Positions 51,843 to 60,463 are shown, numbered from the stretch's first letter. The stretch: 64,000 nucleotides of DNA from JAZKAR01 sp040389065 (GCA_040389065.1 JAZKAR010000014.1:1-64000); one strand, 5' to 3'. Numbers and translations: made by a program. Notes: generated by a model not told the origin, from the letters alone.

Positions 51843-52187
51843 ATGCAAACGACACCTCAAAACATTAAAGCTAAAAAAGCACCTCATACGCTTAAAAGTA
51901 ATGACATTCTTTATACAAATTGGGGTTATGAACAAACGAATGTAGAATTTTACCAAGTGGTGAAAACTACAAACTATTCAGTATGGGTAAAGGAATTGAA
52001 GCAAAATCGCGTTGAGAGTTCTAAGCATTCAATGGGTGGTAATACTATGCCTCTTATTAACGAATTTAAACATGATGCAAAAGAGCATATGCATCGGGTT
52101 AGGGCTGATAATTCGATAAGAATAGAGTCTTTTATAACTGCCTGGTTATGGGACGGAAAGCCGAAGTCTTATAGTAGCTACGCTTGA
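51843..52187 (+). CDS. Conserved mobile-element hypothetical protein
   Basis: 114 residues. The segment ILYTNWGYEQTNVEFYQVV, then SVWVKELKQ, is a pattern I associate with small accessory proteins of plasmids and integrative elements, without known function. It lies 35 bp after the ArdC-N gene and is probably in the same operon. AAGGAAAT precedes ATG 51843. Confidence 0.6.
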   Translation: MQTTPQNIKAKKAPHTLKSNDILYTNWGYEQTNVEFYQVVKTTNYSVWVKELKQNRVESSKHSMGGNTMPLINEFKHDAKEHMHRVRADNSIRIESFITAWLWDGKPKSYSSYA

Positions 52188-52239
52188 GCGATTTTATGTA
52201 TATCCATTCATTTTTGAGTGAGTGGGTATATTTAAAGCC

Positions 52240-52320
52240 GTCTCTTAGGGGCTATCGCTCCCCGCCGACTCAAACCCTGTCGCGTTGCGACCCACCCGGC
52301 ATCCCCCAACAGAGTAACTG
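52240..52320. repeat. GC-rich hairpin tract after the ArdC-type operon
   Basis: GGGG/CCCC around CTATCGCT (52248-52263) and the perfect GTCGC-GTT-GCGAC (52279-52291) lie in a pyrimidine-rich context. The order and spacing match the tract at 63950-64000. It may act as terminator or as a boundary of a cassette. Confidence 0.55.
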
Positions 52321-52783
52321 CGTTCCTTTGATTTTTATCCTTATGCCTCAGAAAATATTGTTATTAATGGGTGCCTAAATTTTATGCATAGGAAATTATT
52401 GTAATAAATTCAATATCTAACATTATTTAGATGAATGTTGTTCCTGAGGTTATCCACAATATTTGGGGACAAGTTATCGCAGATAACACGACAAGCAGTT
52501 ACGAAAAAGATCAGAAGGTTTTTTTGCCAATGTTGGCTATTTCAGTGTCATATATGCTTCTACGCTTTTTCGTTTTTTTGTAGTCAATAGAGATGTAGAA
52601 AATCAGATGAATGACTCGGTGAGTACATATTAAGGCTAGTAGCCTTGAAAAACGCGACACGAAAGCCAACCAGTCAATTTTTTGGAGAGGGTTGATTCTG
52701 GAGGAAAGCGAGTGAAATATAAGTCTCATAATTCTGGCGCTATAAACTCAGGATGGTCTTAAGTAATGCTACTATTTTTAGCT
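52321..52783. other. Intergenic, nothing recognised
   Basis: No credible gene on either strand. A short minus-strand frame at 52511-52729 looks random. Confidence 0.4.
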
Positions 52784-53010
52784 TATAATTGGTGAGTTGC
52801 AGACTATTCTGCAATCGAGTTTGACGGCTCGGAAATTAACACAGCGCACAACATCTTTGTTTTGAGAAGAGGTTGTGTGGATAGCTTCGTCCTATGGGCG
52901 GGGCTAACCAGGGACACCTTAGGGTGTGCCGGTTCCACTGTGTTCCCGGTCCGTCAACCTTGTTTAGTTCTGCCCACCCTCTTGACGGGGGGTGTTAAAA
53001 AACACAGGAA
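52784..53010 (+). ncRNA. Multi-hairpin leader or small RNA with TATAAT box
   Basis: TATAAT (52784-52789) predicts a start near 52796, exactly where TTGCAGA-CTAT-TCTGCAA begins. Further stems are CACAACATCTT/AAGAGGTTGTG (about 52847-52878), GGACACC/GGGTGTGCC, and a closing TTGACGG (52821-52827) / CCGTCAA (52951-52957) helix that encloses the others. The ribosome region of the gene at 53023 follows. It looks like a cis-regulatory RNA. Family not recognised; the -35 box is weak. Confidence 0.5.
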
Positions 53011-53022
53011 AAGGTTTTCATC

Positions 53023-53283
53023 ATGACTGGTATTTCATCAGATATATCAACTATCCCGCGTGACATTGCTCATACATTTAATCCCATCATTTCAGAATTA
53101 AAAGTAGAAGACACCTTAGATTCAGTAAAGCAGCTCATCGACGATATGGGGGCAATAGCCAGCGGAATTTCAGGTATGGGTATTGTTACACCACGTGTTC
53201 ATATCCTCTACTATGCTATTTCAGCAGCTTTAGAGTATGAAAAGCAATCCATCATAAAAAAGCAAAATCCATCAACTCAATGA
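53023..53283 (+). CDS. Small hypothetical protein downstream of the structured leader
   Basis: 86 residues, helical, without membrane segment (MTGISSDISTIPRDIAHTFN, then VKQLIDDMGAIASGISGMGI). ACAGGAAAAGG precedes ATG 53023. No family recognised. Its main interest is the long structured 5' region in front of it. Confidence 0.5.
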   Translation: MTGISSDISTIPRDIAHTFNPIISELKVEDTLDSVKQLIDDMGAIASGISGMGIVTPRVHILYYAISAALEYEKQSIIKKQNPSTQ

Positions 53284-53336
53284 TATTCATTCAGTATTCA
53301 GCACAAGAATTTTATTGGGTTTAATATCGAGAGAAT

Positions 53337-53444
53337 ATGGATTTTATAGCTTTTTTAAAGAGCGATCCTATATATATGGGGTTCGCTATAGTAGGGACAT
53401 TATTATTGTTATTCTTAATTTATGTAATATGGATTCTCAAATAA
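53337..53444 (+). CDS. Single-pass membrane microprotein (35 residues)
   Basis: The frame reads MDFIAFLKSDPIYMGFAIVG, then TLLLLFLIYVIWILK, a convincing membrane helix ending in a lysine. GAGAG lies just before ATG 53337. Its 3' end overlaps the end of the convergent WGR gene by 30 bp. Role unknown; it could be co-transcribed with the gene at 53023. Confidence 0.45.
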   Translation: MDFIAFLKSDPIYMGFAIVGTLLLLFLIYVIWILK

Positions 53445-53867
53445 TAGTGAAGAGCGAAGTAGCGGAGAAGGTTCATTGCAAAAGAGCCCTTCTCCTTCTT
53501 TAATGATTTCTTTGAAAGGTTGTTTCTTTTCTGGTAGTGGCAGTTGCTCATCAAACAACAGAGTCTGACGAAACGGAAAAAGCACTTCCTCCATATCCCA
53601 GTGGCCCGCGTAGTATTTTAGAAGATACGACACACCGATACGTTTTAAAGAGGTTTCACGTTTTTTTAAAAGTTGCATGATAAAGGCTTTAGCATCGTTT
53701 GGATGTTCCATAAAAAAAGTAGAACATTTTCCTTTGCTACCTATTCTTCCATACGTGACATCGACCATCAAACTTCCAAAAAGATCATAATAGGCACAAA
53801 TATAATATGCCCTGAAAATATTTTTAGGGGGATGGCTGGCTTCTAAAAGAATCATACATTCACTCAT
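53415..53867 (-). CDS. WGR-domain protein
   Basis: 150 residues. The N-terminal 90 residues (NIFRAYYICAYYDLFGSLMV, then YGRIGSKGKCSTFFMEH and LLKKRETSLKRIGVSY) match the WGR domain, a nucleic-acid-associated fold found in PARP-like and stand-alone bacterial proteins. The C-terminus is a short acidic tail. Stand-alone WGR genes are common in conjugative element cargo. It lies 44 bp downstream of the IHF-like gene on the same strand, possibly co-transcribed. Confidence 0.75.
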   Translation of the reverse strand: MSECMILLEASHPPKNIFRAYYICAYYDLFGSLMVDVTYGRIGSKGKCSTFFMEHPNDAKAFIMQLLKKRETSLKRIGVSYLLKYYAGHWDMEEVLFPFRQTLLFDEQLPLPEKKQPFKEIIKEGEGLFCNEPSPLLRSSLLFENPYYIN

Positions 53868-53911
53868 TAAACTCGTCCCATCATTAGATTATGAGAGTTT
53901 GAAGAGTTTTG

Positions 53912-54193
53912 TTATTTAGCGGCTGATAGCGAATGCCTCAAATATTTACCCGCTTTGAAGGCTGGGAAGTATCGGCCTTGCATTGGGAATGTTTCGCCAG
54001 AGCGAGGGTTTCTTGCGATTCTCGCGGGACGATAACTCAGATCAAAACTTCCGAATCCACGAATTTCTATACGCTGGCCTGAAGCTAAGGCTTTACTCAT
54101 TTGAGTAAGAATCATATCTACCGTTTCTTCAGCTTTACGAAGACTCATGTTTGAAAGACTACTTAATCGAATGACTAGATCAGAGCGATTCAT
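53912..54193 (-). CDS. IHF-beta-like DNA-bending protein
   Basis: 93 residues of the HU/IHF family. It has N-terminal helices (MNRSDLVIRLSSLSNMSLRK), the beta-arm with GFGSFDLSYRPARIARNPRS and the C-terminal KAGKYLRHSL. RNPRSGE is the typical tip motif. AAAGGAGT precedes the start. It bends DNA and may assist recombination or regulate the surrounding element. Being divergent from chromosomal IHF in several positions, it is likely an element-borne paralogue. Confidence 0.85.
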   Translation of the reverse strand: MNRSDLVIRLSSLSNMSLRKAEETVDMILTQMSKALASGQRIEIRGFGSFDLSYRPARIARNPRSGETFPMQGRYFPAFKAGKYLRHSLSAAK

Positions 54194-54450
54194 AGTAGAT
54201 ACTCCTTTGACATGTCAGGGAAGTTAAAGGGTAACAGTGCCGGTAAACTTTACGCAACAGTATATTTAATCAGGAAGTTTAAAAGATACATTGCTGTGAA
54301 AGCACTTTTTGCCATGCAAATACAATTTTTTTAACATTGATTATTAAAGAGAAAATATTGCACAGTTATCCATGAAAAATTTGAAAGAAATAGTTAACTA
54401 TTGAGTTTTTATGATAAAGTTATGTTTGTATTTATATTTTTAATGTTTTT

Positions 54451-54891
54451 ATGCTTAAATTTTTTGGCTTCGCTTTATTGATGTTTGTTCCGATAGCTGG
54501 TCTTAGTGCAGAGAATAGTAATGTTACTAATCTTGCTCGGTTGCCTATTTTTTGTGACGTTGCTGGTCATTATAAAGGTAAATATTCAGATGGTTCTTGG
54601 ACGGCTAACATCAATCCTTACACAGGTATTGCCAGCATGGTTCTTCATAGTGCAGAGAGCGTTACTTTTATTGATGGCGTAATAAGAAAAACTAAAGACA
54701 CGATACAATTTTCTGTAGATTTACAAAATGGATCATCCTGGCGCGGAAAAATCATTTTTTCAGAGGCGACCCAACCTATTTTAGAAGGTAAATGGATTAA
54801 CTTTGATAGCAATGGAACATTTAATGCTATTAGGGAAAATGTTCCAAACGCTGTATGTGATACTTTTTTAAAAGCTCCACAAAGCCATTGA
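54451..54891 (+). CDS. Small secreted protein
   Basis: 146 residues, with a signal peptide MLKFFGFALLMFVPIAGLSA. The mature part is beta rich: DVAGHYKGKYSDGSWTANIN, SSWRGKIIF, LEGKWINFDSNGTFNAIREN. Two cysteines frame the mature domain. The pattern of GxYxGxWxxG-like strands suggests a small lipocalin- or beta-barrel-like fold. Part of a paralogue survives at 57091-57183. No family name known. Confidence 0.6.
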   Translation: MLKFFGFALLMFVPIAGLSAENSNVTNLARLPIFCDVAGHYKGKYSDGSWTANINPYTGIASMVLHSAESVTFIDGVIRKTKDTIQFSVDLQNGSSWRGKIIFSEATQPILEGKWINFDSNGTFNAIRENVPNAVCDTFLKAPQSH

Positions 54892-54950
54892 TTTTTCTAG
54901 TAGGGATCAAGCTGCACCTATATGAAATGATTAGCCCTTAGGAAAAATAC

Positions 54951-56723
54951 ATGCTATTAAATTCAAAAAAAGCTTCTTTATTAATTTCTTCGTTCATTCC
55001 ATATTTTCTTATAGGGTGTGGAGGTGGTGGTAGCAATACTAGTAATACGACAGTTACTCCTGAAGTTCCCAATGTAACCAGCCCTGCTGGAATATCAGGT
55101 TTGCAGACTCCTGCATTATTAATTACTCCAGACAAAACCCAGTTGGTGTATGGAAAATTAACTCAAACAATTCCTCAAGATAGCTATTTGTATAAAGCGA
55201 ACTCATTAAATTATGATGTCGGGGATATTAATGGTTATGTGAAAGGTACCTTTTCAAGTATCCAGCCATTACATAGTGCTAATAATGATACTGTGCAAAC
55301 AAAAATTCTCAATATTAATTTAGATGGCATAGCCTATTTAAATAACAATCAAATAATGTATATGGATTCAAAAACATTTGCATCCAAAACACTCAGTACT
55401 TCTCTTAACTTGTCTGAAAATGGATCATTTTGTGGGTTTTTTGATTCTATTTATAATGAGAAAAATAATAACCATTACTTTGTCTATGCAACTGCCGCAT
55501 CATGTGCTAATACGAACTATCAAAATATTAATTTTTATATAACCTCCTCTTCAGATAATTCAACGATAGTACCCAAAAAAATATTCAATCCGATTGCTTC
55601 ATTAAATGATGGTTGGTTGGTTTGGAAAACGAATAGTGATAATTCGTTATATGTAGATATAATCAGATGCAATTATGACTGCTCAACTATGCAGACGATA
55701 GGAAAAATATATCCACCAGCACCTGTTTATACGTTTAAGACAATTAATAGCTCACATGTTAAAAATGATCATATTTTATTTGCAATTGGTTCTCAGATAG
55801 GATCACCACCGCAAGCATTCTTTGTCTTTAATGCAAACACTAATACTATAACACCTATTTTTAATAATTTCGAAATTGATCCTGATTCAGGAGTGCCTTC
55901 TCAAAAATCAATAATTCCAGAATTAATACCAGGCCAATATTTAGTTGATATGTCTTATAGTAATACTATTGCTGAAGATGATCAAAATTTTTATTTTGCA
56001 GTTAGAGGTAATACAACGTGTGACGCTAAATTAGTCATGCTTAACAAGCAAAATCCAAAAAATTATAAACTATCAACTTTTTCTAACTTTGGTAATAAAA
56101 ATATAGCAGAAGGCGGTCTTGATTGTGGTGGACAGTTGAAAAATATTTATGTGACGAAAAATAAAATTTTTCTCCATCTAAATAATGGTGCGAGAGAATT
56201 AGAATATCTTGTTTCAGTCGATAAAAATACTACATCTGGTTCTTTTATATCTAATTTTCTTGATGTTGGATATACGCATATCACACCCATGTACTTTCAA
56301 ATTATAGAGGCAGATTGGGACAATGATAAATTATTGACTACTGGAACGCTTGGAGTCGGTCAAGATCTTATTACATCTATATTTGATTCATTGGGTAATG
56401 AAAATCGCTCTCAAAATAACACTACATATCTAAGTATATTACTACCGTCTAGTACAGAATCTAATTATTTTATTCGATCCGAGCTACTGCAAATTTCCTC
56501 GCTTTTAGGAAGTTCAAAAATTGATTTTAACAGTGTAAAAACGTATTCACCTTATACCAAGGTAAGTCTTGGATCAGTTACTATTGAGGGAAATTATCAA
56601 TTGTATCCTATGCTGACGACAGGTAATGTTGGCGGTTTTGCAGTAGTAGAAGATAATAAAACTAAATTATTTAGTTTCGATTCCACCCAAGCGAATAGCT
56701 TACAATGTTTTTCAGGGTGTTAG
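54951..56723 (+). CDS. Hypothetical lipoprotein, 590 residues
   Basis: The signal segment ends in the lipobox FLIGCGGGG, so it is a predicted lipoprotein with a glycine/serine/threonine linker. The rest is beta rich with repeated blocks and aromatic-Asp turns, which would fit a beta-propeller, but no named family was recognised. AGGAAAAA precedes ATG 54951. It follows the small secreted protein gene by 59 bp and may be co-expressed. Confidence 0.6.
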   Translation: MLLNSKKASLLISSFIPYFLIGCGGGGSNTSNTTVTPEVPNVTSPAGISGLQTPALLITPDKTQLVYGKLTQTIPQDSYLYKANSLNYDVGDINGYVKGTFSSIQPLHSANNDTVQTKILNINLDGIAYLNNNQIMYMDSKTFASKTLSTSLNLSENGSFCGFFDSIYNEKNNNHYFVYATAASCANTNYQNINFYITSSSDNSTIVPKKIFNPIASLNDGWLVWKTNSDNSLYVDIIRCNYDCSTMQTIGKIYPPAPVYTFKTINSSHVKNDHILFAIGSQIGSPPQAFFVFNANTNTITPIFNNFEIDPDSGVPSQKSIIPELIPGQYLVDMSYSNTIAEDDQNFYFAVRGNTTCDAKLVMLNKQNPKNYKLSTFSNFGNKNIAEGGLDCGGQLKNIYVTKNKIFLHLNNGARELEYLVSVDKNTTSGSFISNFLDVGYTHITPMYFQIIEADWDNDKLLTTGTLGVGQDLITSIFDSLGNENRSQNNTTYLSILLPSSTESNYFIRSELLQISSLLGSSKIDFNSVKTYSPYTKVSLGSVTIEGNYQLYPMLTTGNVGGFAVVEDNKTKLFSFDSTQANSLQCFSGC

Positions 56724-56871
56724 TAAATAATTTATTAAGCTTTGAATACTACAATTTCAATTATCAATTTTCTAAGTTATTTTAGAAAAATAATTTGGAG
56801 CTAACTAACGTGACTCGTAAAAGTTACTTTGAAAAGCCCCAAATAAATTAATCATAGCAATATTACAAAGA

Positions 56872-56925
56872 TTATTCTGCGAAAGGATTTTTAACTTCTT
56901 TCGTTGATTTTAAAGCTAGTTTAGA
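56872..56925 (-). pseudogene. 3' fragment of a small element gene
   Basis: The minus strand reads KLALKSTKEVKNPFAE and then stop. This is the end of the gene seen at 60491-60739 (KLALKPTKEVKNPFAE). Only about 54 bases are alike. Confidence 0.6.
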
Positions 56926-57090
56926 AGGTTAGCACAATGGCATGGGCATTACGTGCTAGATGTCCTCATAGTATAGATTCGCTTCCTATAGGCCAATTTC
57001 CAGAGGGTGGTTGAGTATATTAGGACTAACGGCGCAACCTCTCTTTGAGAGGTTTTCCAGTTTTTTAAAGAAAGAAAAGGAGCTGTATAG

Positions 57091-57183
57091 ATTAACTTTG
57101 ATAGCAATGGCACATTTAATGCTGTCAGAGAAAATTATCCAAATGCTACATGTGATTCATTTTCAAAACAAATCACAAAGTAA
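57091..57183 (+). pseudogene. 3' fragment of the secreted-protein gene
   Basis: INFDSNGTFNAVRENYPNAT, then CDSFSKQITK and stop, matches the C-terminus of the protein at 54451 (INFDSNGTFNAIRENVPNAV). The similarity continues into the sequence after the stop (TAGTAGGGATCAA in both). The rest of the paralogue is missing. Confidence 0.75.
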
Positions 57184-57229
57184 TTGATTTTACTTAGTAG
57201 GGATCAATCTGAACCTGTTTAAAGTGACA

Positions 57230-57658
57230 TTATCTTAGAAGTATTAATTGGGGCAATGCTTCTTGGCCACACCATAAGATAGCATTCTGTTTATGCTTTA
57301 TACCAAGCCATTTCGCTGTATCTAATGAAATACCCCATACTAAATAACTGGGTTCACCCTCCCAGTTTCCTGATGGATGTTGTCCTATACCACTTAAAAA
57401 TTTGAAGCCTAGCTGTTGGATTTCAAGACTGAGCAGATGGTTTCGAGCACTATTTTCAGAGTGGCTTATCATTTGGCTAAATGGATTCCAGGCGGTAATC
57501 CATGCGCAGGAGCTAACTTGATAAGCCTTATATAGTTCGACCAAAAGGGGATTAATTATCCCAACTTTCAAGGTAAGAGGCGGATCACCTTTAATACGGT
57601 ATTCAGTCTCTTTATAGGCTTGAATGGTTGCTACATCAATGATGGTATGTTCATTCAA
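57230..57658 (-). CDS. DUF3293 protein
   Basis: 142 residues. The segments YKETEYRIKGDPPLTLKVG, WITAWNPFSQM and GIGQHPSGNWEGEPSYLVWG are characteristic of DUF3293, a small cytoplasmic family of unknown function found on chromosomes and integrative elements. Length is typical. It stands next to other element cargo. Confidence 0.8.
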   Translation of the reverse strand: MNEHTIIDVATIQAYKETEYRIKGDPPLTLKVGIINPLLVELYKAYQVSSCAWITAWNPFSQMISHSENSARNHLLSLEIQQLGFKFLSGIGQHPSGNWEGEPSYLVWGISLDTAKWLGIKHKQNAILWCGQEALPQLILLR

Positions 57659-57689
57659 GGATTTTTCTCGCTATTTCTATGGAAGTTGA

Positions 57690-58010
57690 TTAGCTATGAT
57701 TTTCTCGATAATGTTTAATCATATCTTCAGTAATATCTTTTTGATAACATAAAGGTGCATATCCACCTGGTCGGCTATAAGCACTTCTTCTTCCACAGGA
57801 GCTTCCATTCCTGGTTGTATTATAGGGACAAGGACAACGGCCTGGATAAGCATTAATAGAATCTTCTATCATCTTCTTTTTAATCGCATCATTACTTTGC
57901 GTATGTACTGTTTTTGAAGATACTGTATCAGAGATTGGTTGGGCAAGTGCCTGCTCAGGCGCAAAGAAAATTAAGCTTATAAAGCATAAATGGCGCACAC
58001 TATTTTTCAT
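57690..58010 (-). CDS. Small secreted cysteine-rich protein
   Basis: 106 residues. A signal peptide (LCFISLIFFAPEQALAQ) is followed by a compact motif with four cysteines, YPGRCPCPYNTTRNGSSCG, RRSAYSRPGGYAPLCY. This motif is frequent in small exported proteins carried by integrative elements; function unknown. It lies 15 bp after the gene at 58026 on the same strand, so both probably share a transcript. Confidence 0.65.
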   Translation of the reverse strand: MKNSVRHLCFISLIFFAPEQALAQPISDTVSSKTVHTQSNDAIKKKMIEDSINAYPGRCPCPYNTTRNGSSCGRRSAYSRPGGYAPLCYQKDITEDMIKHYRENHS

Positions 58011-58025
58011 AAAAAACCCTAAAAA

Positions 58026-58535
58026 TCATATAGGTAAGTGTTTTAACATATTCTCTTGTTCTTTTCGCCAGTCTTCAGCTAATTGTGATGCTACAGGTTC
58101 TGTGTATTTATTGATTGAAAATACTTTTGAGCGTGATTTACTAGGTTTTTTGCCATTTTTTCCAGGTTCAAGCCAGACTTCTGCAATGAGACAAGGGATT
58201 TTATATTCAGCTATTCCTCCATCCTTTAGTTTCTTCTTAACGATTTTTATAGTTTTTCTAACACCAATAGTTTTAGTAGTATTGTTCTTTTGTTGTTTAT
58301 GAAACGTACGGGTTGGAACACTGGATCCATGGAGATCGTAATAGGTTGAATTACGCCATGTTATCGCTTCTAGTAGAAGCGTTTCCATAGTAGTGTTACT
58401 GGTAAGGCGCAGTGTTTTATAGGTATAGCCTTTATCAGACTTAGGGATACGTACTAAATATCCAGGTGGATCTTGTAACGTAGTGATGTAGGCTTCATTT
58501 GTTTTTCCAGCAAAAGAAGATTTTTTCATAGACAA
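58026..58535 (-). CDS. AP2-like DNA-binding domain protein (tentative)
   Basis: 169 residues, basic. The N-terminal part (GYLVRIPKSDKGYTYKTLRL, then EAITWRNSTYYDLHG) resembles the three-stranded AP2/integrase-type DNA-binding fold; a second strand set with KKLKDGGIAEYKIPCLIAEV follows. No catalytic recombinase motif. Could regulate neighbouring element genes. The assignment rests on pattern only. Confidence 0.4.
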   Translation of the reverse strand: MSMKKSSFAGKTNEAYITTLQDPPGYLVRIPKSDKGYTYKTLRLTSNTTMETLLLEAITWRNSTYYDLHGSSVPTRTFHKQQKNNTTKTIGVRKTIKIVKKKLKDGGIAEYKIPCLIAEVWLEPGKNGKKPSKSRSKVFSINKYTEPVASQLAEDWRKEQENMLKHLPI

Positions 58536-58684
58536 CTACTTAACAGGTTTTGTTACGTTATTTTATTGATATTGTTATTTATTATCAATAGTTTATTTTA
58601 TTTTTTGTTGTGGATAAAAGTAAAAGTTAAATTTTGGTTTTATTTTCGCGCCCACGAAAATGTGAATGCTGATGGAAAACTTTA

Positions 58685-58795
58685 ATCTTATCCACGGCCT
58701 GAACCTGTGGGAAACCTGACCGCAACCCTTTGGTTTGCAGGAGGCAGGTTTTCCACAGGCAGCGCAAGGCGCTGAGGCAGTGGGTAAGATGGATT
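58685..58795. other. Large imperfect hairpin with DnaA-box-like words
   Basis: CCTGTGGGAAACCTG (about 58704-58718) pairs with CAGGTTTTCCACAGG (about 58745-58759); GCAACCC/GGTTTGC forms an inner stem and ATCTTATCCA/TGGGTAAGAT an outer one. TTATCCAC and TTTCCACA resemble DnaA boxes. It lies in an otherwise empty gap of 360 bp. A replication or transfer origin, or an RNA, are options. Confidence 0.45.
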
Positions 58796-58894
58796 TAGTG
58801 CAGGTAAGGTGAATTCAAAAGAGTGTTAGAAGCGTTTACCACAATAATAAGTAACTAATTTCCATAGTAAACATGTTTCATAACATTGAAAGCT

Positions 58895-59323
58895 TTATGC
58901 AGCAACAACTCCTAATTTTGATACACCTTTAATAACTTCGTCAGTTACAGTAATTAATGCCATCAGCAGCGATTCTTCAACATCAATATGACCTTCATAC
59001 TCTGCTAAATTTCTTTTTTTATGCGCTTGATCTAATATGCGCCATTGGTCGGATGGTAAGCCAATAGTATGTATAAGACACTGGAATACAAGGTAACGGT
59101 TTTCAGAGCGGTATCCATGCCAACGCAACGCAGCAAGGGATAAGGCATGTGCTGCATTATAGGCAAGGTCAAACCGGCTTTCAGGACTCATGTCAGAATA
59201 TTTTTTTGCGTCATTTAAACGGACAGTACCTGAATGGAGTAAATTATTAAACTCTGACTGCGTGCCTGGCTCAGCTTTTAATTGGTTGATACGTACTAGG
59301 TTATCTAGTTCAGGTAATGGCAT
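58895..59323 (-). CDS. HEPN-family protein, partner of the MNT gene
   Basis: 142 residues, all helical. The segment MSPESRFDLAYNAAHALSLA, then WHGYRSENRYLVFQCL and DQAHKKRNLAEYEG, is typical of HEPN-domain partners of minimal nucleotidyltransferases. The RX4-6H RNase motif is not clearly present; AHKKRN occupies its place. It overlaps the MNT gene by 14 bp. In known pairs the HEPN protein is an RNase toxin silenced by nucleotidylation; here it may be a variant. Confidence 0.75.
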   Translation of the reverse strand: MPLPELDNLVRINQLKAEPGTQSEFNNLLHSGTVRLNDAKKYSDMSPESRFDLAYNAAHALSLAALRWHGYRSENRYLVFQCLIHTIGLPSDQWRILDQAHKKRNLAEYEGHIDVEESLLMALITVTDEVIKGVSKLGVVAA

Positions 59324-59966
59324 TTATATCTCCAATAAGTGCAATAATTTTTCCATTAAGCACTTTATTTAAGAATGGATTTTCATTATTCTTTCTTTTT
59401 ACAAACTCTTCTTTTGTATATAAGGTTGGATTGATTTTTCTTCCTAATTGCGGTTCAATGGGACTCACTACTGAAAATATTTCACCAAGTGTTAGCTGGT
59501 CAGAAATAATCATAAGATCAATATCGCTTGCAGCATGGGTTTCTCCCTTTGCAACCGACCCATATAAAAGCGCGCAATGAATGTTTGGTGCTAATGGAGA
59601 TAAGGCGTGCTTAAGTAGGTCTGAGATACCGAAAGTTTTAGTAACAATACTTCGTAACTCTTGAAAAATAGGAGCTTGAGAATTAGCCTGGTAATGCTTT
59701 TGGTTACCTACTGTGGTTGTAATGAGTAATCCGCTTTGTAGTAACCGCATTAACTCGCGCTGCACTGCTCCTGAGCCTGAGCCTGTAAGGCCAATGAGTT
59801 CTCTTGCATAAAAACTACGTTCTGCCTGACCAAATAATATGGCGAGTAAGCGCTGCTGAGTAGATGTAAATAGAGCGTCAGCGAAACCTAAATTTTTAAT
59901 AGGTTCCGTTGTGCTAGTTGATAAATGCGAATCAGCATTCAATGAATTTTGTAGTTTTGTTCCCAT
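59310..59966 (-). CDS. MNT nucleotidyltransferase fused to a winged-helix domain
   Basis: 218 residues from ATG 59966; a TTG at 60035 gives 241 but would translate through the operators. The N-terminal winged helix (FADALFTSTQQRLLAILFGQ, then GSGSGAVQRELMRLLQSGLL) should bind DNA. The C-terminal nucleotidyltransferase core has LLYGSVAKGETHAASDIDL with the GS and DxD residues. It probably represses its own operon and modifies or neutralises the HEPN partner. Confidence 0.8.
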   Translation of the reverse strand: MGTKLQNSLNADSHLSTSTTEPIKNLGFADALFTSTQQRLLAILFGQAERSFYARELIGLTGSGSGAVQRELMRLLQSGLLITTTVGNQKHYQANSQAPIFQELRSIVTKTFGISDLLKHALSPLAPNIHCALLYGSVAKGETHAASDIDLMIISDQLTLGEIFSVVSPIEPQLGRKINPTLYTKEEFVKRKNNENPFLNKVLNGKIIALIGDINAIT

Positions 59967-59996
59967 ATTGGGAACTATAGCACCCATTATGGGAAC
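59959..59996. promoter_or_regulatory. Twin operator palindromes of the MNT/HEPN operon
   Basis: GTTCCCATATTGGGAAC (59959-59975) is a perfect palindrome with a one-base centre. GCACCCATTATGGGAAC (59980-59996) is a close copy. Their centres are 21 bp apart, two helical turns, as expected for two repressor dimers. They cover the presumed MNT start and a possible -10 box CATAAT (minus strand). Confidence 0.65.
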
Positions 59997-60166
59997 AGGC
60001 AATGGCGTGCAATTGTTAAAGGCAGCTTCTTTCAAAACACTATCATTTTATGGGACAACTTGGATAGTTGGCTTTTCTATTCATGTTTTCTGAGAGTTAC
60101 TGGCGGCTGATGGCATAGCTGCTAGGTTTACCGCAAATACAGAATTTACATTTGTTATTTATTAAA

Positions 60167-60463
60167 TTACGAAAAATTCTTTACTGAGTTATCTGTCAAA
60201 TCCCAAAGTGTACCCTGCCAATTACTAATAACACCTTCTTCATTACATGAATTACATTGCCAGGCAATGTGTTCCGTATGGCTCACTACAGAGGTTACAT
60301 GGCTGCCACAAATAAAACAGCATGAATTAGCCGTTTTAGTACTAGAAAATGTGGAAGCAGCAATCAGCGAACCAATAAATTCAGCAAATTTCAAATCAGG
60401 TTTACTCTTGAGAGCAATAGCTCCTTTAGTGTCTAGAAAGTGTCGTATATCAGTAAACAACAT
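60167..60463 (-). CDS. Small zinc-ribbon-like hypothetical protein
   Basis: 98 residues. Two CxxC pairs (SCCFICGSH and WQCNSCNEEG) 20-odd residues apart suggest a zinc ribbon in the C-terminal half. The N-terminal half is helical (LKFAEFIGSLIAAST). Function unknown; small zinc-ribbon proteins are common in element cargo. Confidence 0.5.
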   Translation of the reverse strand: MLFTDIRHFLDTKGAIALKSKPDLKFAEFIGSLIAASTFSSTKTANSCCFICGSHVTSVVSHTEHIAWQCNSCNEEGVISNWQGTLWDLTDNSVKNFS

